64,000 nt of DNA from Pseudochrobactrum kiredjianiae. Its GTDB lineage: Bacteria; Pseudomonadota; Alphaproteobacteria; Rhizobiales; Rhizobiaceae. Positions 15,381-22,768 of this stretch are shown here, piece after piece; position 1 is the first letter of the stretch; each line of letters begins with the position of its first letter. The notes under the pieces were generated by a model. That model worked only from the letters and a program-made list of their open reading frames with translations, ran no database searches and was not told the DNA's origin. The stretch is from assembly GCF_030362795.1 (NCBI RefSeq), contig NZ_JAUCBM010000009.1, forward strand, positions 1 to 64,000, in the 5' to 3' direction. Position numbers and translations under genes: made by a program.

Positions 15381-15827
15381 ATGATTATTCACGACATGAG
15401 CCGTCCAGAAATAGATGACATGCTCAGACACATCGGTATTGGTTATCTTGCATGTTCACTAAATGATAAGCCATACGTTTTGCCGCTCCGGTTCGTTCAT
15501 AGTAGCGGATATCTGTATTCATTGACATCTGAAGGCAGGAAAATGGAGCTTATGCGGGCAAACCCAAACGTTTGTATTAGCTTCTCGGATGTTCACGGCA
15601 CAAATAATTGGCGAAGTATTATTGTGACCGGAGTTTACGAAGATATTATAAAATCCGAAAGCAAAGATACCCCTTTTTATCTTGCTTATGAACTACTGTC
15701 TTCGGGGCCTGAGTGGTGGGAGCCGGCATATGTTAAAACGATTATTCGTGGAGAGGAGCGTTCACTTGAACCGGTGTATTTCCGTATATCAATAATGGAA
15801 ACTACTGGTCATAAAACGCAGCCATAA
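15381..15827 (+). CDS. pyridoxamine-5'-phosphate-oxidase-like flavin protein (NimA-like)
   Basis: A 148-residue split-barrel protein of the Pyridox_oxase_2 type: 'LRHIGIGYLACSLNDKPYVLPLRF', 'GYLYSLTSEGRKMELM' and 'NPNVCISFSD', then 'WRSIIVTGVYEDI'. Members bind FMN, F420 or haem. NimA-type members reduce 5-nitroimidazoles, but most are uncharacterised. It has its own ribosome site (TGAGG) and lies in the cargo region between early operons. A role in redox protection of the lysogen is inference. Confidence 0.8.
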   Translation: MIIHDMSRPEIDDMLRHIGIGYLACSLNDKPYVLPLRFVHSSGYLYSLTSEGRKMELMRANPNVCISFSDVHGTNNWRSIIVTGVYEDIIKSESKDTPFYLAYELLSSGPEWWEPAYVKTIIRGEERSLEPVYFRISIMETTGHKTQP

Positions 15828-15846
15828 AAGAAAAGCGTCGGAGTGA

Positions 15847-15956
15847 CCTCAGGATTTCTCCAGTTACTGAGGGTAGGCTACGCGCTCAATCAAGTCATTT
15901 CACGAAGCCCCCGTGAGAGTATCAACAGGAGAGCGCGTAACCTAAGCTGGTCTTAG
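15847..15956 (+). ncRNA. possible structured RNA
   Basis: No gene is seen here, but several complementary pairs lie close together: CCTCAG/CTGAGG (15847-15852 and 15867-15872), a 14-bp pair at 15874-15887 and 15931-15944 with one wobble, an inner TTTCACG/CGTGAGA pair at 15898-15918, and CTAAG/CTTAG overlapping its end. This would fold into two or three stacked hairpins. It could be an RNA, a decayed terminator array or a protein-binding site. Confidence 0.35.
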
Positions 15957-16020
15957 TTTATCGGATATGGGGTGTCTAGGGAATTCACTAATCTCAGATA
16001 TTAGATAAGCACAAAAGAAA

Positions 16021-16046
16021 AACGCCGGAGTGACCGGCGTTTTGAT
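16021..16046 (+). terminator. Rho-independent terminator
   Basis: An ACGCCGG/CCGGCGT stem with an AGTGA loop is followed by TTTTGAT. Related but degraded copies of the flanking sequence, AAAAGAAAA(A/G)CG(C/T)CG, occur near 15828 and 16314. Confidence 0.65.
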
Positions 16047-16086
16047 CTGTCTTGTCTCAGTCAAAGAGGTTGGCTAAAAACGCTGT

Positions 16087-16296
16087 ATGGAATTTATTTT
16101 ACTGCTACCGGCGTTTTATCCAGAGATTACGATTGTTGTTATAATCGCCCTTATAGGCGCAGGTGCTTTGTGCCCATTGCGCGCTGGAGGGCGGGTATTG
16201 CTGTTTTTATTGGCTGCAGGTCTTATCTACTTGCTGATAGCTGGTCAGGCTTTGATAGAAGCAGTAGGTGAGATACTGAGTTTATTTGGTTTATAG
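16087..16296 (+). CDS. small hydrophobic membrane protein (69 aa)
   Basis: Nearly the entire protein is hydrophobic, with two or three transmembrane segments ('IVVIIALIGAGALC', 'VLLFLLAAGLIYLLIAG'). The ribosome site is poor. It is placed between two terminators in the cargo region. Superinfection exclusion or a lysis-related role is conceivable. No family is recognised. Confidence 0.5.
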   Translation: MEFILLLPAFYPEITIVVIIALIGAGALCPLRAGGRVLLFLLAAGLIYLLIAGQALIEAVGEILSLFGL

Positions 16297-16344
16297 CGGG
16301 TATTTGCAGTGCGCAAAAGAAAAACGCCGAAGTGACCGGCAAAA

Positions 16345-16370
16345 AAGACCCCGCCGAAGCGGGGTTTGTG
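16345..16370. terminator. bidirectional terminator after antitoxin gene
   Basis: An ACCCCGC/GCGGGGT stem with a CGAA loop has T/A runs on both sides. It lies just past the stop of the leftward toxin-antitoxin pair. Confidence 0.65.
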
Positions 16371-16373
16371 TGG

Positions 16374-16829
16374 TTAGGCCACCAACTCATAGCTGTGGCT
16401 GGAGTTGTCGTTTTCAAACTGAATATTAATCTGTTGCATGTTCAGCGATGGGACACTTTTTTTGGACAGCTCCTCAATTCCAAGCTCTACCTTAAGCTTT
16501 AGTTTTTCAATTGCTATACGGCGAATTAGCGCTTCAGCCTTGCTGTCTATTGCAAACTCACCGCGTTCCCATCGGCCGATTGTCTGTTTGTCCTGATGAA
16601 CAAACTGCGCAAGTTCCGATTGAGTTAACCCCATCTCAGAGCGTAGATAGCGCAGCTCTTGGCCGCTAATTCCATGCTCATGAGTTACAATCCCCGTTGC
16701 AATTAAACTGTGGAGTTCATTGATTGCCGGTATTGTGATAATTTCGTCACCTGCATCATCTCGCTGAAACTGCAGGCCGTTAATATAGACATTGTCTAAG
16801 CCGCACTCAATGTAATGATACTTGCTCAT
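16374..16829 (-). CDS. XRE-family antitoxin-like regulator
   Basis: A 151-residue protein. The central HTH_3 domain is clear ('LRYLRSEMGLTQSELAQFV', 'TIGRWERGEF', about residues 60-110). The N-terminus 'YHYIECGLDNVYINGL' is typical of antitoxins paired with DUF4258-type toxins. A GGAG site precedes the start, which overlaps the upstream toxin gene by 23 bases. It should neutralise that toxin and repress the pair through the palindrome at 17232-17244. Confidence 0.75.
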   Translation of the reverse strand: MSKYHYIECGLDNVYINGLQFQRDDAGDEIITIPAINELHSLIATGIVTHEHGISGQELRYLRSEMGLTQSELAQFVHQDKQTIGRWERGEFAIDSKAEALIRRIAIEKLKLKVELGIEELSKKSVPSLNMQQINIQFENDNSSHSYELVA

Positions 16830-17187
16830 GGTACTCTCCGATTATGCTTCCTGATCGCGTCTCTGGCTGGTCTAGCCACATGACTGTTACGATTTTTAAG
16901 AAACACCCTTCATTTTCAGGGATAACTACTACTCGTACGCTTCTGTTCCCACCGTTTGGGCACCTACACTCAATATAATATTTATAGTAGCCTTCTCTAG
17001 TGCTTTCGGTTGGGCCTTCGTGTACGAAGCCATTTTTTAAGACATATAAAACATCAGACATGATTAACCCGCGCTCATGGATACGGTCGCGTGCATGTGC
17101 TGTATAAGTGAGGGTTAGTGCCTGTGATCTGGCTGTTTTTCGAATTATTTCTGTAGCCAATTCATTAGACCAAGGCTGTTGACTCAA
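16807..17187 (-). CDS. DUF4258-family toxin-like protein
   Basis: The core 'LTYTAHARDRIHERGLIMSDVLYVLKNG' is the DUF4258 motif, a RelE/BrnT-related RNase fold, followed by 'YKYYIECRC' and 'RVVVIPENEGCFLKIVTVMW'. The frame extends to 17253, but its first codons cover a palindrome and start with TTG. An AGAGGGGG site suggests the TTG at 17187, giving about 126 residues. The gene is paired with the XRE gene downstream. The toxin-first order is common in HigBA/MqsRA-like pairs. mRNA cleavage is inferred from the family. Confidence 0.7.
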   Translation of the reverse strand: MSQQPWSNELATEIIRKTARSQALTLTYTAHARDRIHERGLIMSDVLYVLKNGFVHEGPTESTREGYYKYYIECRCPNGGNRSVRVVVIPENEGCFLKIVTVMWLDQPETRSGSIIGEYHEQVSLH

Positions 17188-17231
17188 CGCACCAGTCCCC
17201 CTCTGTTCGTTAATCCAGTAATCTGTATGTA

Positions 17232-17244
17232 TATCACTGTGATA
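17232..17244 (-). promoter_or_regulatory. palindromic operator of toxin-antitoxin pair
   Basis: TATCACTGTGATA, a perfect palindrome apart from its centre, lies just upstream of the probable toxin start. It is a good candidate for autoregulation by the XRE antitoxin. Confidence 0.5.
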
Positions 17245-17501
17245 CTTTTGCAAGGGTTGTTTGTGTTTTTTTTATAAGCGCGGCAAAATGGACGTTATGA
17301 CAGAAAGCCTTATGCCCAGCCTATTCTTTTATTCAAACTTCGGTTGCAATGCCTCTATTGCGTGCCCTCCAGCGTCATACCACCACATCTAGCGCATCCT
17401 TAGCCATTCGTTAAAAATCTGTTTGTTTGCGTTAAATCGTTCTTGATATGTTCACTTCATCTAGGCAAGATGAGGCTTAATCAGTCGATGGGAGTTGCGT
17501 A

Positions 17502-17750
17502 ATGGCTGAATTGTATGTGGTTCAGAGTTTTAATCTGGCAAAAGGCTGCATTTCGCCTGATGCTCCTATTCAAGTAGAAGATGCAGCGCAAGCTCGAAGA
17601 ATGGCTGAGAGGTTATCTTTATGTAAGGCAGCTGTGATTGCCTTTGTCAGAGAGGTAGATGCCAGCGCGGGCGATTATTCTGTCCCTAGACTGCTCATTG
17701 CCATAGGTGACTTGCCAGACGAAATTCTGGAGTTGGAGCGGGCTGATTAG
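17502..17750 (+). CDS. hypothetical protein (82 aa)
   Basis: A small soluble protein ('LYVVQSFNLAKG', 'AQARRMAERLSLCKAAVIAF', 'PRLLIAIGDLPDEIL'). This pattern is seen in small conserved genes of Rhizobiales genomes with no known function. It converges on the CI gene and their stops overlap by four bases. Confidence 0.65.
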   Translation: MAELYVVQSFNLAKGCISPDAPIQVEDAAQARRMAERLSLCKAAVIAFVREVDASAGDYSVPRLLIAIGDLPDEILELERAD

Positions 17751-18424
17751 CGCCCGCTGTATTTACCAACGACACGATGACAGTAAGGGAATGATGCGCG
17801 GTATTCAGTGAAATCCTTTGCAGGATTATATTGCCGGAGTTTCCACTCCAAATCATTGAAGCCAACCAGTCGCTTAATGATGCATTCCGCTTCATTGGCT
17901 GGAGGGACATGAAACAATATCACGTCTTTACCGCGAGCTGGTGGCAGGTGAGGATGAACAAGCGCCATATCCCCTTGCTCATAAGCAGGCTCCATGCTGT
18001 CGCCAACAATATAGACACCATAAGCATCTTTGACGTTCTCAAGGATTGCTGGGCGCTTCACATAATCGATTGCATCAAAGGTGATTATTGTATGTCCATC
18101 GCCGCCCATAGCTGCGGCGTAGATAGGGAAGTCGCGATTGCCGACCAGTTCTTTGCCGGGGACTATTGTTGGTGTGAAGCTTTTGGCGCGAGCTTCCTGC
18201 GTCGAGTTATCGAGGGGATCTAGTCGCAAAGAACTTTCAGGAATTCCAAGGATAGACGAAAGCGTCGCTCTATCACGCTCGTGCAGCTCTTTAGGTGAGC
18301 CTTTCGTGATGAACTGCTGAATATAGGTTTGATTGCGCCCGATTTGCTTGGATATCTCGCTGAGCGACAACCCTTTCTCTTCGGTCGTTTTAATGATGAG
18401 TTCGCGTACTTTATCCATAGGCAT
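17747..18424 (-). CDS. CI-like lysogeny repressor (XRE + S24 peptidase)
   Basis: A 225-residue repressor. The N-terminal helix-turn-helix is at about 17-37 ('LSLSEISKQIGRNQTYI'). The C-terminal LexA/S24 self-cleavage domain has the Ser nucleophile in 'VGDSMEPAYEQGD' (S143) and the Lys in 'ECIIKRLVG' (K184), with the cleavage loop near 'YAAAMGGDG'. It holds the prophage silent by binding the TAGG-N6-CCTA operators on its 5' side and at 14838-14887. RecA-dependent self-cleavage after DNA damage is expected from the family. The start at 18418 is an alternative. Confidence 0.92.
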   Translation of the reverse strand: MPMDKVRELIIKTTEEKGLSLSEISKQIGRNQTYIQQFITKGSPKELHERDRATLSSILGIPESSLRLDPLDNSTQEARAKSFTPTIVPGKELVGNRDFPIYAAAMGGDGHTIITFDAIDYVKRPAILENVKDAYGVYIVGDSMEPAYEQGDMALVHPHLPPARGKDVILFHVPPANEAECIIKRLVGFNDLEWKLRQYNPAKDFTEYRASFPYCHRVVGKYSGR

Positions 18425-18427
18425 ATT

Positions 18428-18493
18428 ATAGGATAATCCCTATTTTATTGCATGTAGGATTTTTCCCTTAATTTGCAGGATAAATCCTATAAT
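18428..18493. promoter_or_regulatory. three CI/Cro operators between divergent repressor genes
   Basis: Three sites share TAGG-N6-CCTA: 18429-18442, 18455-18468 and 18476-18489, with one mismatch each in the second and third. The third overlaps TATAAT at 18488-18493, the likely -10 of the rightward promoter. The arrangement mirrors the lambda right operator. Confidence 0.75.
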
Positions 18494-18503
18494 CTGATCT
18501 CCT

Positions 18504-18698
18504 ATGAACGAGATCGAAACTTTCCGACAAAATATTGAGCAGTTTATTGCCTCTGAAGGCATCTCCGCCACAAAATTCGGGCGCAAGTTTGCAAACGACC
18601 CTCTTTTTGTTTTCCAAATTCGGGGAGGTCGAGAGCCGCGCGTGAAAACTCGCCTCCGCGTTCTCGAAAACATGGAAAAAGAAAGTCGCGCAGCATGA
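18504..18698 (+). CDS. Cro-like small regulator (64 aa)
   Basis: A small basic protein, the first gene rightward from the CI operators. 'IASEGISATKFGRKFANDPLFVFQIRGG' can be read as a helix-turn-helix with a short wing, as in Cro-type repressors of related temperate phages. The candidate -10 TATAAT ends only ten bases before its ATG, so the mRNA may have almost no leader. The role is inferred from position and size. Confidence 0.65.
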   Translation: MNEIETFRQNIEQFIASEGISATKFGRKFANDPLFVFQIRGGREPRVKTRLRVLENMEKESRAA

Positions 18699-18941
18699 GC
18701 CACGCGATCTTTATCCCAAGTTTCATATCACCGGTTACTCCTCCCGCCGGTGACAAGGCCGAGGCGGTTTTCCTCCCCCGCTTGATCGTCTCGGCCATCA
18801 ATCCCCGTCTTACGGCAGTGTATCTGCGCATGTCTGTTTTTATTCAGTATGCGCAGCGCAATCTTTCCCACTGGCTCCATGCACTGGTTGCTCCTGTTTC
18901 GTTTGTCCATCGCAAGGTCAAACGTAACAAAGGAGCCACCC

Positions 18942-19304
18942 ATGAACGTGGGAATTTCATCCAAGAACGTGGATTTTTCAGCCAAGGAGCCGACGATGAC
19001 TGATGTCGATATGGCCGCTTCTCTGCTGGATGAAATCATTGGTCAGCGCGGTGTTCGCGAAACGATCAAGTCCATGCTGGAACGGGCGTATTCAGATTTG
19101 AGTAAGCGCAACGGTGTGTGGACACGCCGCAGAGTGAGGGCTGTCTTCAACAAAGAAGCTAGCAGGATTGAAAACAGAGAAATCGAAGAAATGAAGGCAA
19201 TCCTCGATGGGAGAAGAAAACAAGCCGCATATCGCGCCGAAACCGCCCGTATTGCTGCGATGGCTGTCATTCAGCCGGCGGCACAAGATCGCCGTCAGTT
19301 TTAG
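18942..19304 (+). CDS. hypothetical early protein (120 aa)
   Basis: The start at 18942 has an AAAGGAG site. The longer frame from 18849 lacks one. The protein has an acidic N-terminus, then 'LLDEIIGQRGVRETIKSMLERAY' and a basic helical part 'WTRRRVRAVFNKEASRIE'. No known family. The 243 bases before it hold no convincing gene. Confidence 0.6.
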   Translation: MNVGISSKNVDFSAKEPTMTDVDMAASLLDEIIGQRGVRETIKSMLERAYSDLSKRNGVWTRRRVRAVFNKEASRIENREIEEMKAILDGRRKQAAYRAETARIAAMAVIQPAAQDRRQF

Positions 19305-19352
19305 AACTTGGGCTGCAGGTGCAGCTGAATGGATTTGCCCGGAGTTGAGAGA

Positions 19353-19611
19353 ATGACAGAGGAATTGAAAATGCCCCGCTTCACCAAGCCGGTTCTTTCT
19401 CGTCTAGAGGGGGGGGGCAACGCTAGTGCGTGAACATTCACAAGAAACTCGCGCCGTCGAAAAGGGCGGCGGGTATGTCTATTTCACATTGCCTGACTGC
19501 CGAACAGTGCCGGTCATCGTTGGCCGCTGGCTGATTGATAGTGGTCTTTTGCAGCCTGCTGGCGATGATCTGTTTGGCGGCTCTCAAACGTATCGGGTGC
19601 AGCATGGCTGA
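19353..19611 (+). pseudogene. small early gene frameshifted at a G9 run
   Basis: A frame opens at 19353 ('MTEELKMPRFTKPVLSRLEG') and stops at 19436-19438. With one G fewer in the G9 run at 19409-19417, it continues into the next frame ('TLVREHSQETRAVEKGGGYVYF') to the stop at 19611, giving about 85 residues. The downstream part encodes a compact domain ('TVPVIVGRWLIDSGLL') and overlaps the next gene in the usual way. The break could be real decay, a slippage-prone switch or a sequencing error. Confidence 0.65.
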
Positions 19612-19810
19612 GCGTTTAACTCATTCCGACATGGCCTTTGCTATGAAGAAGATGCTGTACAGCAAGGAGCTATGGGTGAAAACGCATGGAGCAGGTAAAG
19701 CTCCGCGTCCTTCGCATGAAGTCGAGGAGCAGCGCAGCCTTTGTGATGCTCTTCGGCAAGCCGTGTCCGATTACTCTGCTGCGGCTTCCAGAGACAGGAG
19801 CGCGGCATGA
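19604..19810 (+). CDS. hypothetical protein (68 aa)
   Basis: A small charged protein ('SDMAFAMKKMLYSKELWV', 'EVEEQRSLCDALRQAV') that overlaps the previous frame by eight bases and the RusA gene by four. No domain is recognised. Tight coupling supports expression. Confidence 0.6.
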   Translation: MAERLTHSDMAFAMKKMLYSKELWVKTHGAGKAPRPSHEVEEQRSLCDALRQAVSDYSAAASRDRSAA

Positions 19811-20160
19811 TACGTCTAGAGCTCCCGTTCCCTCCAACCGTTTGGGATATCTATGTTGGTTGGGGCAAGACCCGCCGCAAATCTCCTGAATATGCCAAAT
19901 GGGTGCAGGATTGTGGCTGGTTTATCCGTGGCCGTAACGACCGGATTGACACACCGTTTTCGCTCTGTGTTGCCCTCAAGCGCTCGCATAACCGGATGGA
20001 CTTAGACAATCGTCTCAAGCCCATCCTCGATGTTCTCCAACATTACCAAGTGATCAAGAACGACAATCTATGTGAGCGTATCACCATGACATGGGATGCG
20101 GACATTAAGAGTGATTGTGTCGTCTTGGTTCAACGCGCTGAGGAGGCGCTGGCAGCATGA
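19807..20160 (+). CDS. rusA: RusA-like Holliday junction resolvase
   Basis: A 117-residue enzyme with the RusA motif 'MDLDNRLKPILDVLQ', whose Asp residues bind metal and whose Lys is catalytic, followed by 'VIKND'. The N-terminal 'LELPFPPTVWDIY' strand matches the family. RusA dimers cut four-way junctions, here probably resolving replication and recombination intermediates before packaging. It overlaps both neighbours by four bases. Confidence 0.9.
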   Translation: MIRLELPFPPTVWDIYVGWGKTRRKSPEYAKWVQDCGWFIRGRNDRIDTPFSLCVALKRSHNRMDLDNRLKPILDVLQHYQVIKNDNLCERITMTWDADIKSDCVVLVQRAEEALAA

Positions 20161-21011
20161 GCCGGTGGATCAGAGTGCAGACCGCAATCTTTGAACATGA
20201 GTTGTTTCAAGCCGAGCCTTTGACAGAGCGCGAGGCATGGCTCTGGTTGATCGCACATGCAGCATGGAAAGACACCAAGCACCGTGTTGGTATGGACATG
20301 CATGACGTGCAGACTGGATGCCTTTTTGTGACCCTGCGCCAGCTTCAAAATGCGTGGCGCTGGAAGTCCGATTACCGCGTCCGATCATTCCTGAAAGTGC
20401 TCGAAAAGCACGAAATGATCATCGCAAAAGCGAACGCAGGAAAAACGCACGTAACTATTTGTAATTATTCACATTATCAGGAAGTCGAACGCACAGAACA
20501 CGCAGAGAAAACGCAAGCGCAACGCACTAAAGACACCAATACACCAATTAATACTTCTTCACTACGTTCAGAAGTTAAAGCGCGAGCGCCCGAAAAAGCA
20601 TCTGCTCAAAGCGAATTGATGAAGGTCTTAGACCAGGATCACGCCAAGGCTGTGATTGATCATCGCAAGGCGCTCAAAAAGCCGTTGAGCGTTCGGGCTG
20701 CGCAATTGCTGGCCGGTCAGTTTTCCAAATGCCCCGACCCGAATGCCGCTGCCGATGCGATGATTGCGCATGGCTGGCAGGGTTTCGATCCGCAATGGCT
20801 ACAAAATCGGCAGCAGACGCAACAGCGCGCCAGTCCGGCCAGCCGCAAGCTAACCCACACCGATATCTGGGCTGATGCCCTGCGCGAGGAAGGTATTTTC
20901 CCGAATGAACCAGATAGCCACAGCACAGACATACTCGATGCAGGTTACGGAAACCGACATCAAGAAAGCAATGTACATCCTCTCCGCATTGCCAACGCGC
21001 GATCCTATTGA
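20157..21011 (+). CDS. phage replication protein, winged-helix N-terminus
   Basis: A 284-residue protein. The N-terminal 115 residues resemble the helix-turn-helix domain of phage replication initiators ('IFEHELFQAEPLTEREAWLW', 'LRQLQNAWRWKSDYRVRSFL'). A polar linker follows and then a C-terminal helical part ('SVRAAQLLAGQF', 'ADAMIAHGWQGFDPQWL') common in DnaD-like and other phage replication proteins. It probably marks or opens the phage origin. It lies between rusA and a gene that starts within its 3' end. Confidence 0.75.
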   Translation: MSRWIRVQTAIFEHELFQAEPLTEREAWLWLIAHAAWKDTKHRVGMDMHDVQTGCLFVTLRQLQNAWRWKSDYRVRSFLKVLEKHEMIIAKANAGKTHVTICNYSHYQEVERTEHAEKTQAQRTKDTNTPINTSSLRSEVKARAPEKASAQSELMKVLDQDHAKAVIDHRKALKKPLSVRAAQLLAGQFSKCPDPNAAADAMIAHGWQGFDPQWLQNRQQTQQRASPASRKLTHTDIWADALREEGIFPNEPDSHSTDILDAGYGNRHQESNVHPLRIANARSY

Positions 21012-21477
21012 TCGCAACCTGATCCAGATTGTTTATCTCAAAGCCCTTGAAGGCGTGACGATTCACAGCTTGGAAATTGCCACAAATAATTTCAACAGCG
21101 GTCATTCACACGTCGATCATACGTTCATGCCCTCGCAAGCCGAGCTTCGTAAAGAGTGCGATCTGGTTCAGCGTAAATTTGCTGAGGAGCGAGCTAGGAA
21201 ATTAGACCCTCACCGCCAGCGCTGTGAAAACGAGCAGCAACGGTTGCGCCATGAGGCAACAAAGACACCAGAGGCGAGGGCGCGTGTTGCGGCCATGCTG
21301 GCACGGTTCAATCAATCCCATGACGAGGCAAAGGCATCTGAACGCCAATCAGGCATCACAGAAACGCCTGACCAAGTGCGTGACCGGCTTATCGGCCAGA
21401 TTGGCGAAACCGCTTTCAATAACATTCCAGACCTTCCGGTCAGAGACACATTCAAACAGGTAGGAGCAGTAAGATGA
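20905..21477 (+). CDS. hypothetical protein, replication-associated by position (190 aa)
   Basis: The start '[12 protein letters not shown]' at 20905 overlaps the replication gene by about 107 bases. The protein is helical and highly charged ('[20 protein letters not shown]'). No family is recognised, though its order after a DnaD-like gene recalls helicase loaders. A start at 20875 has no better ribosome site. It ends four bases inside the GapR-like gene. Confidence 0.55.
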   Translation: MNQIATAQTYSMQVTETDIKKAMYILSALPTRDPIDRNLIQIVYLKALEGVTIHSLEIATNNFNSGHSHVDHTFMPSQAELRKECDLVQRKFAEERARKLDPHRQRCENEQQRLRHEATKTPEARARVAAMLARFNQSHDEAKASERQSGITETPDQVRDRLIGQIGETAFNNIPDLPVRDTFKQVGAVR

Positions 21478-21737
21478 GTGACGACATTACAGGTGACAGC
21501 GCACAAGCGATAGCAGTTGGGCAGTTGCGTGCTTTCATCGAGCGTATTGAACGCCTTGAAGAAGAAAAAGGCACTATCAGTGAGGACATCAAGGAAGTGT
21601 TCGCAGAGCTGAAAGGCTCAGGCTTTGACACCAAAGCTGTTCGCGCAATCATCCGTGCTCGTAAGAAAGAAGCCCATGAGCGTCAGGAAGAAGAAGCGAT
21701 GATCCAGCTTTATATGGACGCATTGGGAATGGCTTAG
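21474..21737 (+). CDS. GapR-like nucleoid protein (DUF2312)
   Basis: An 87-residue protein with the DUF2312 pattern: '[21 protein letters not shown]', '[20 protein letters not shown]' and '[19 protein letters not shown]'. Caulobacter GapR binds AT-rich, overtwisted DNA ahead of forks and helps topoisomerases. A phage copy at the end of the replication operon may assist phage replication or compete with the host protein. It begins in an ATGA overlap. Confidence 0.85.
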   Translation: MSDDITGDSAQAIAVGQLRAFIERIERLEEEKGTISEDIKEVFAELKGSGFDTKAVRAIIRARKKEAHERQEEEAMIQLYMDALGMA

Positions 21738-21745
21738 ATATGTGT

Positions 21746-21976
21746 CTACTGACCATCCAACCATGGAGTTGGATTGAGAGGTGGGTAGTTATGAAGCCAG
21801 TTCAGGGTATCAGCATATCTCTCGGCCTCTACCTCAACCAAAATGCCGTATTTTACCCCATCGACGTGGGCTTCTTCACCAGTAATGGTGTCTAAGACTA
21901 TCCAGCCTTGCCCCGATAAATGCCACTTCATAAAACGCAGCTTACGCACTCGGTAAACTCCCACATATTGCGGCAT
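21746..21976 (-). CDS. hypothetical protein on opposite strand (76 aa)
   Basis: A small protein ('MKWHLSGQGWIVLDTITGEEAH', 'VEAERYADTLNWLHNY') transcribed against the early operon. No known family. Its isolated, reversed placement suggests a moron. It could be expressed in the lysogen. Confidence 0.55.
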   Translation of the reverse strand: MPQYVGVYRVRKLRFMKWHLSGQGWIVLDTITGEEAHVDGVKYGILVEVEAERYADTLNWLHNYPPLNPTPWLDGQ

Positions 21977-22036
21977 AAAAACAAGTATTAGCAGATAATT
22001 AGATACTGTAAATGCAGATTCAGCATAGGATCAATC

Positions 22037-22576
22037 ATGGTTGCACCATCTAAAGAACAGCGAAAAGCCATTTCCCGCGGGGAGGTAGGAACTCTCAAGT
22101 CCGATATTCGGGTGCATCGTGTTCCGAACCCGTTTTATTCGCCTGATCATTCAGGTCAGAGCTGGAACCCACCGAAGATCAAGGCCTATGTGAATATCAA
22201 GGAGAGTGCCGTGGGCACTCTCTATTCACGTGGCCACATAAATGATGCGCAATGGGCGGCAGCTGGCCGGTTTCGCCAATATTGGGAGCGCTCCGGTGCG
22301 AAAGGTACGGTTGCTATTGACTATGGCCGTGAGCAGGTAGACGGCGGCAAAGGCATCGACCCGCTGCCGGACAGCATGATTGATGCGGTTCAGCGATTGA
22401 ATGAGTGTAAACCGGTGCTTGGTCGCAAAGCCTTCGATCTTATGATCAAGGTTGTCGGGCAGGGCATGGAGATTAAGGATATGGCCGAAAGCCAGCGTGA
22501 CCGTAAGACGCTTGGTGATTACATCAAAGATGGTTTAGACGAGCTAGCTGTGCATTGGGGATACAAAACACACTAA
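22037..22576 (+). CDS. DUF6456-like protein, possible late regulator
   Basis: A 179-residue protein. The C-terminal half ('AGRFRQYWERSG', 'MIDAVQRLNECKPVLGRKAFDLMIKVVGQGMEI', 'LDELAVHWGY') follows the pattern of DUF6456 proteins, helical bundles common in Rhizobiales and their phages. It is followed by a strong terminator and stands between the early genes and the packaging operon, the position of lambda Q-type antiterminators. An AGGA site precedes the start. The regulatory role is inference. Confidence 0.6.
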   Translation: MVAPSKEQRKAISRGEVGTLKSDIRVHRVPNPFYSPDHSGQSWNPPKIKAYVNIKESAVGTLYSRGHINDAQWAAAGRFRQYWERSGAKGTVAIDYGREQVDGGKGIDPLPDSMIDAVQRLNECKPVLGRKAFDLMIKVVGQGMEIKDMAESQRDRKTLGDYIKDGLDELAVHWGYKTH

Positions 22577-22652
22577 GTAGTTGCCCGTGTACGCGGAATA
22601 TACTATATTTTGTATTGTGGTGATTTGCGTGTGACGCGAAATCCGATTTGAG

Positions 22653-22677
22653 AGGCAGCTTAAAGGCTGCCTTTTTA
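22653..22677 (+). terminator. Rho-independent terminator after early operon
   Basis: An AGGCAGC/GCTGCCT stem is followed by TTTTTATT. Confidence 0.8.
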
Positions 22678-22768
22678 TTGCCTGATAGACAATATTGAAA
22701 CCTAAGCTTACAAGCTCATTTATGATTTTGAATAACAAGCTGAATTATCAAAATTCAACTGGGGCTAA

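Noticed and set aside
18695-19003. 102-residue gene after the Cro-like gene
   Set aside because: It overlaps the better-supported gene at 18942, its sequence has no clear fold, and its only support is an ATGA overlap. The 243-base gap may be untranslated.
20674-21105. Long reverse frames in the replication genes
   Set aside because: They are shadows of the forward genes, which show motifs and operon overlaps.
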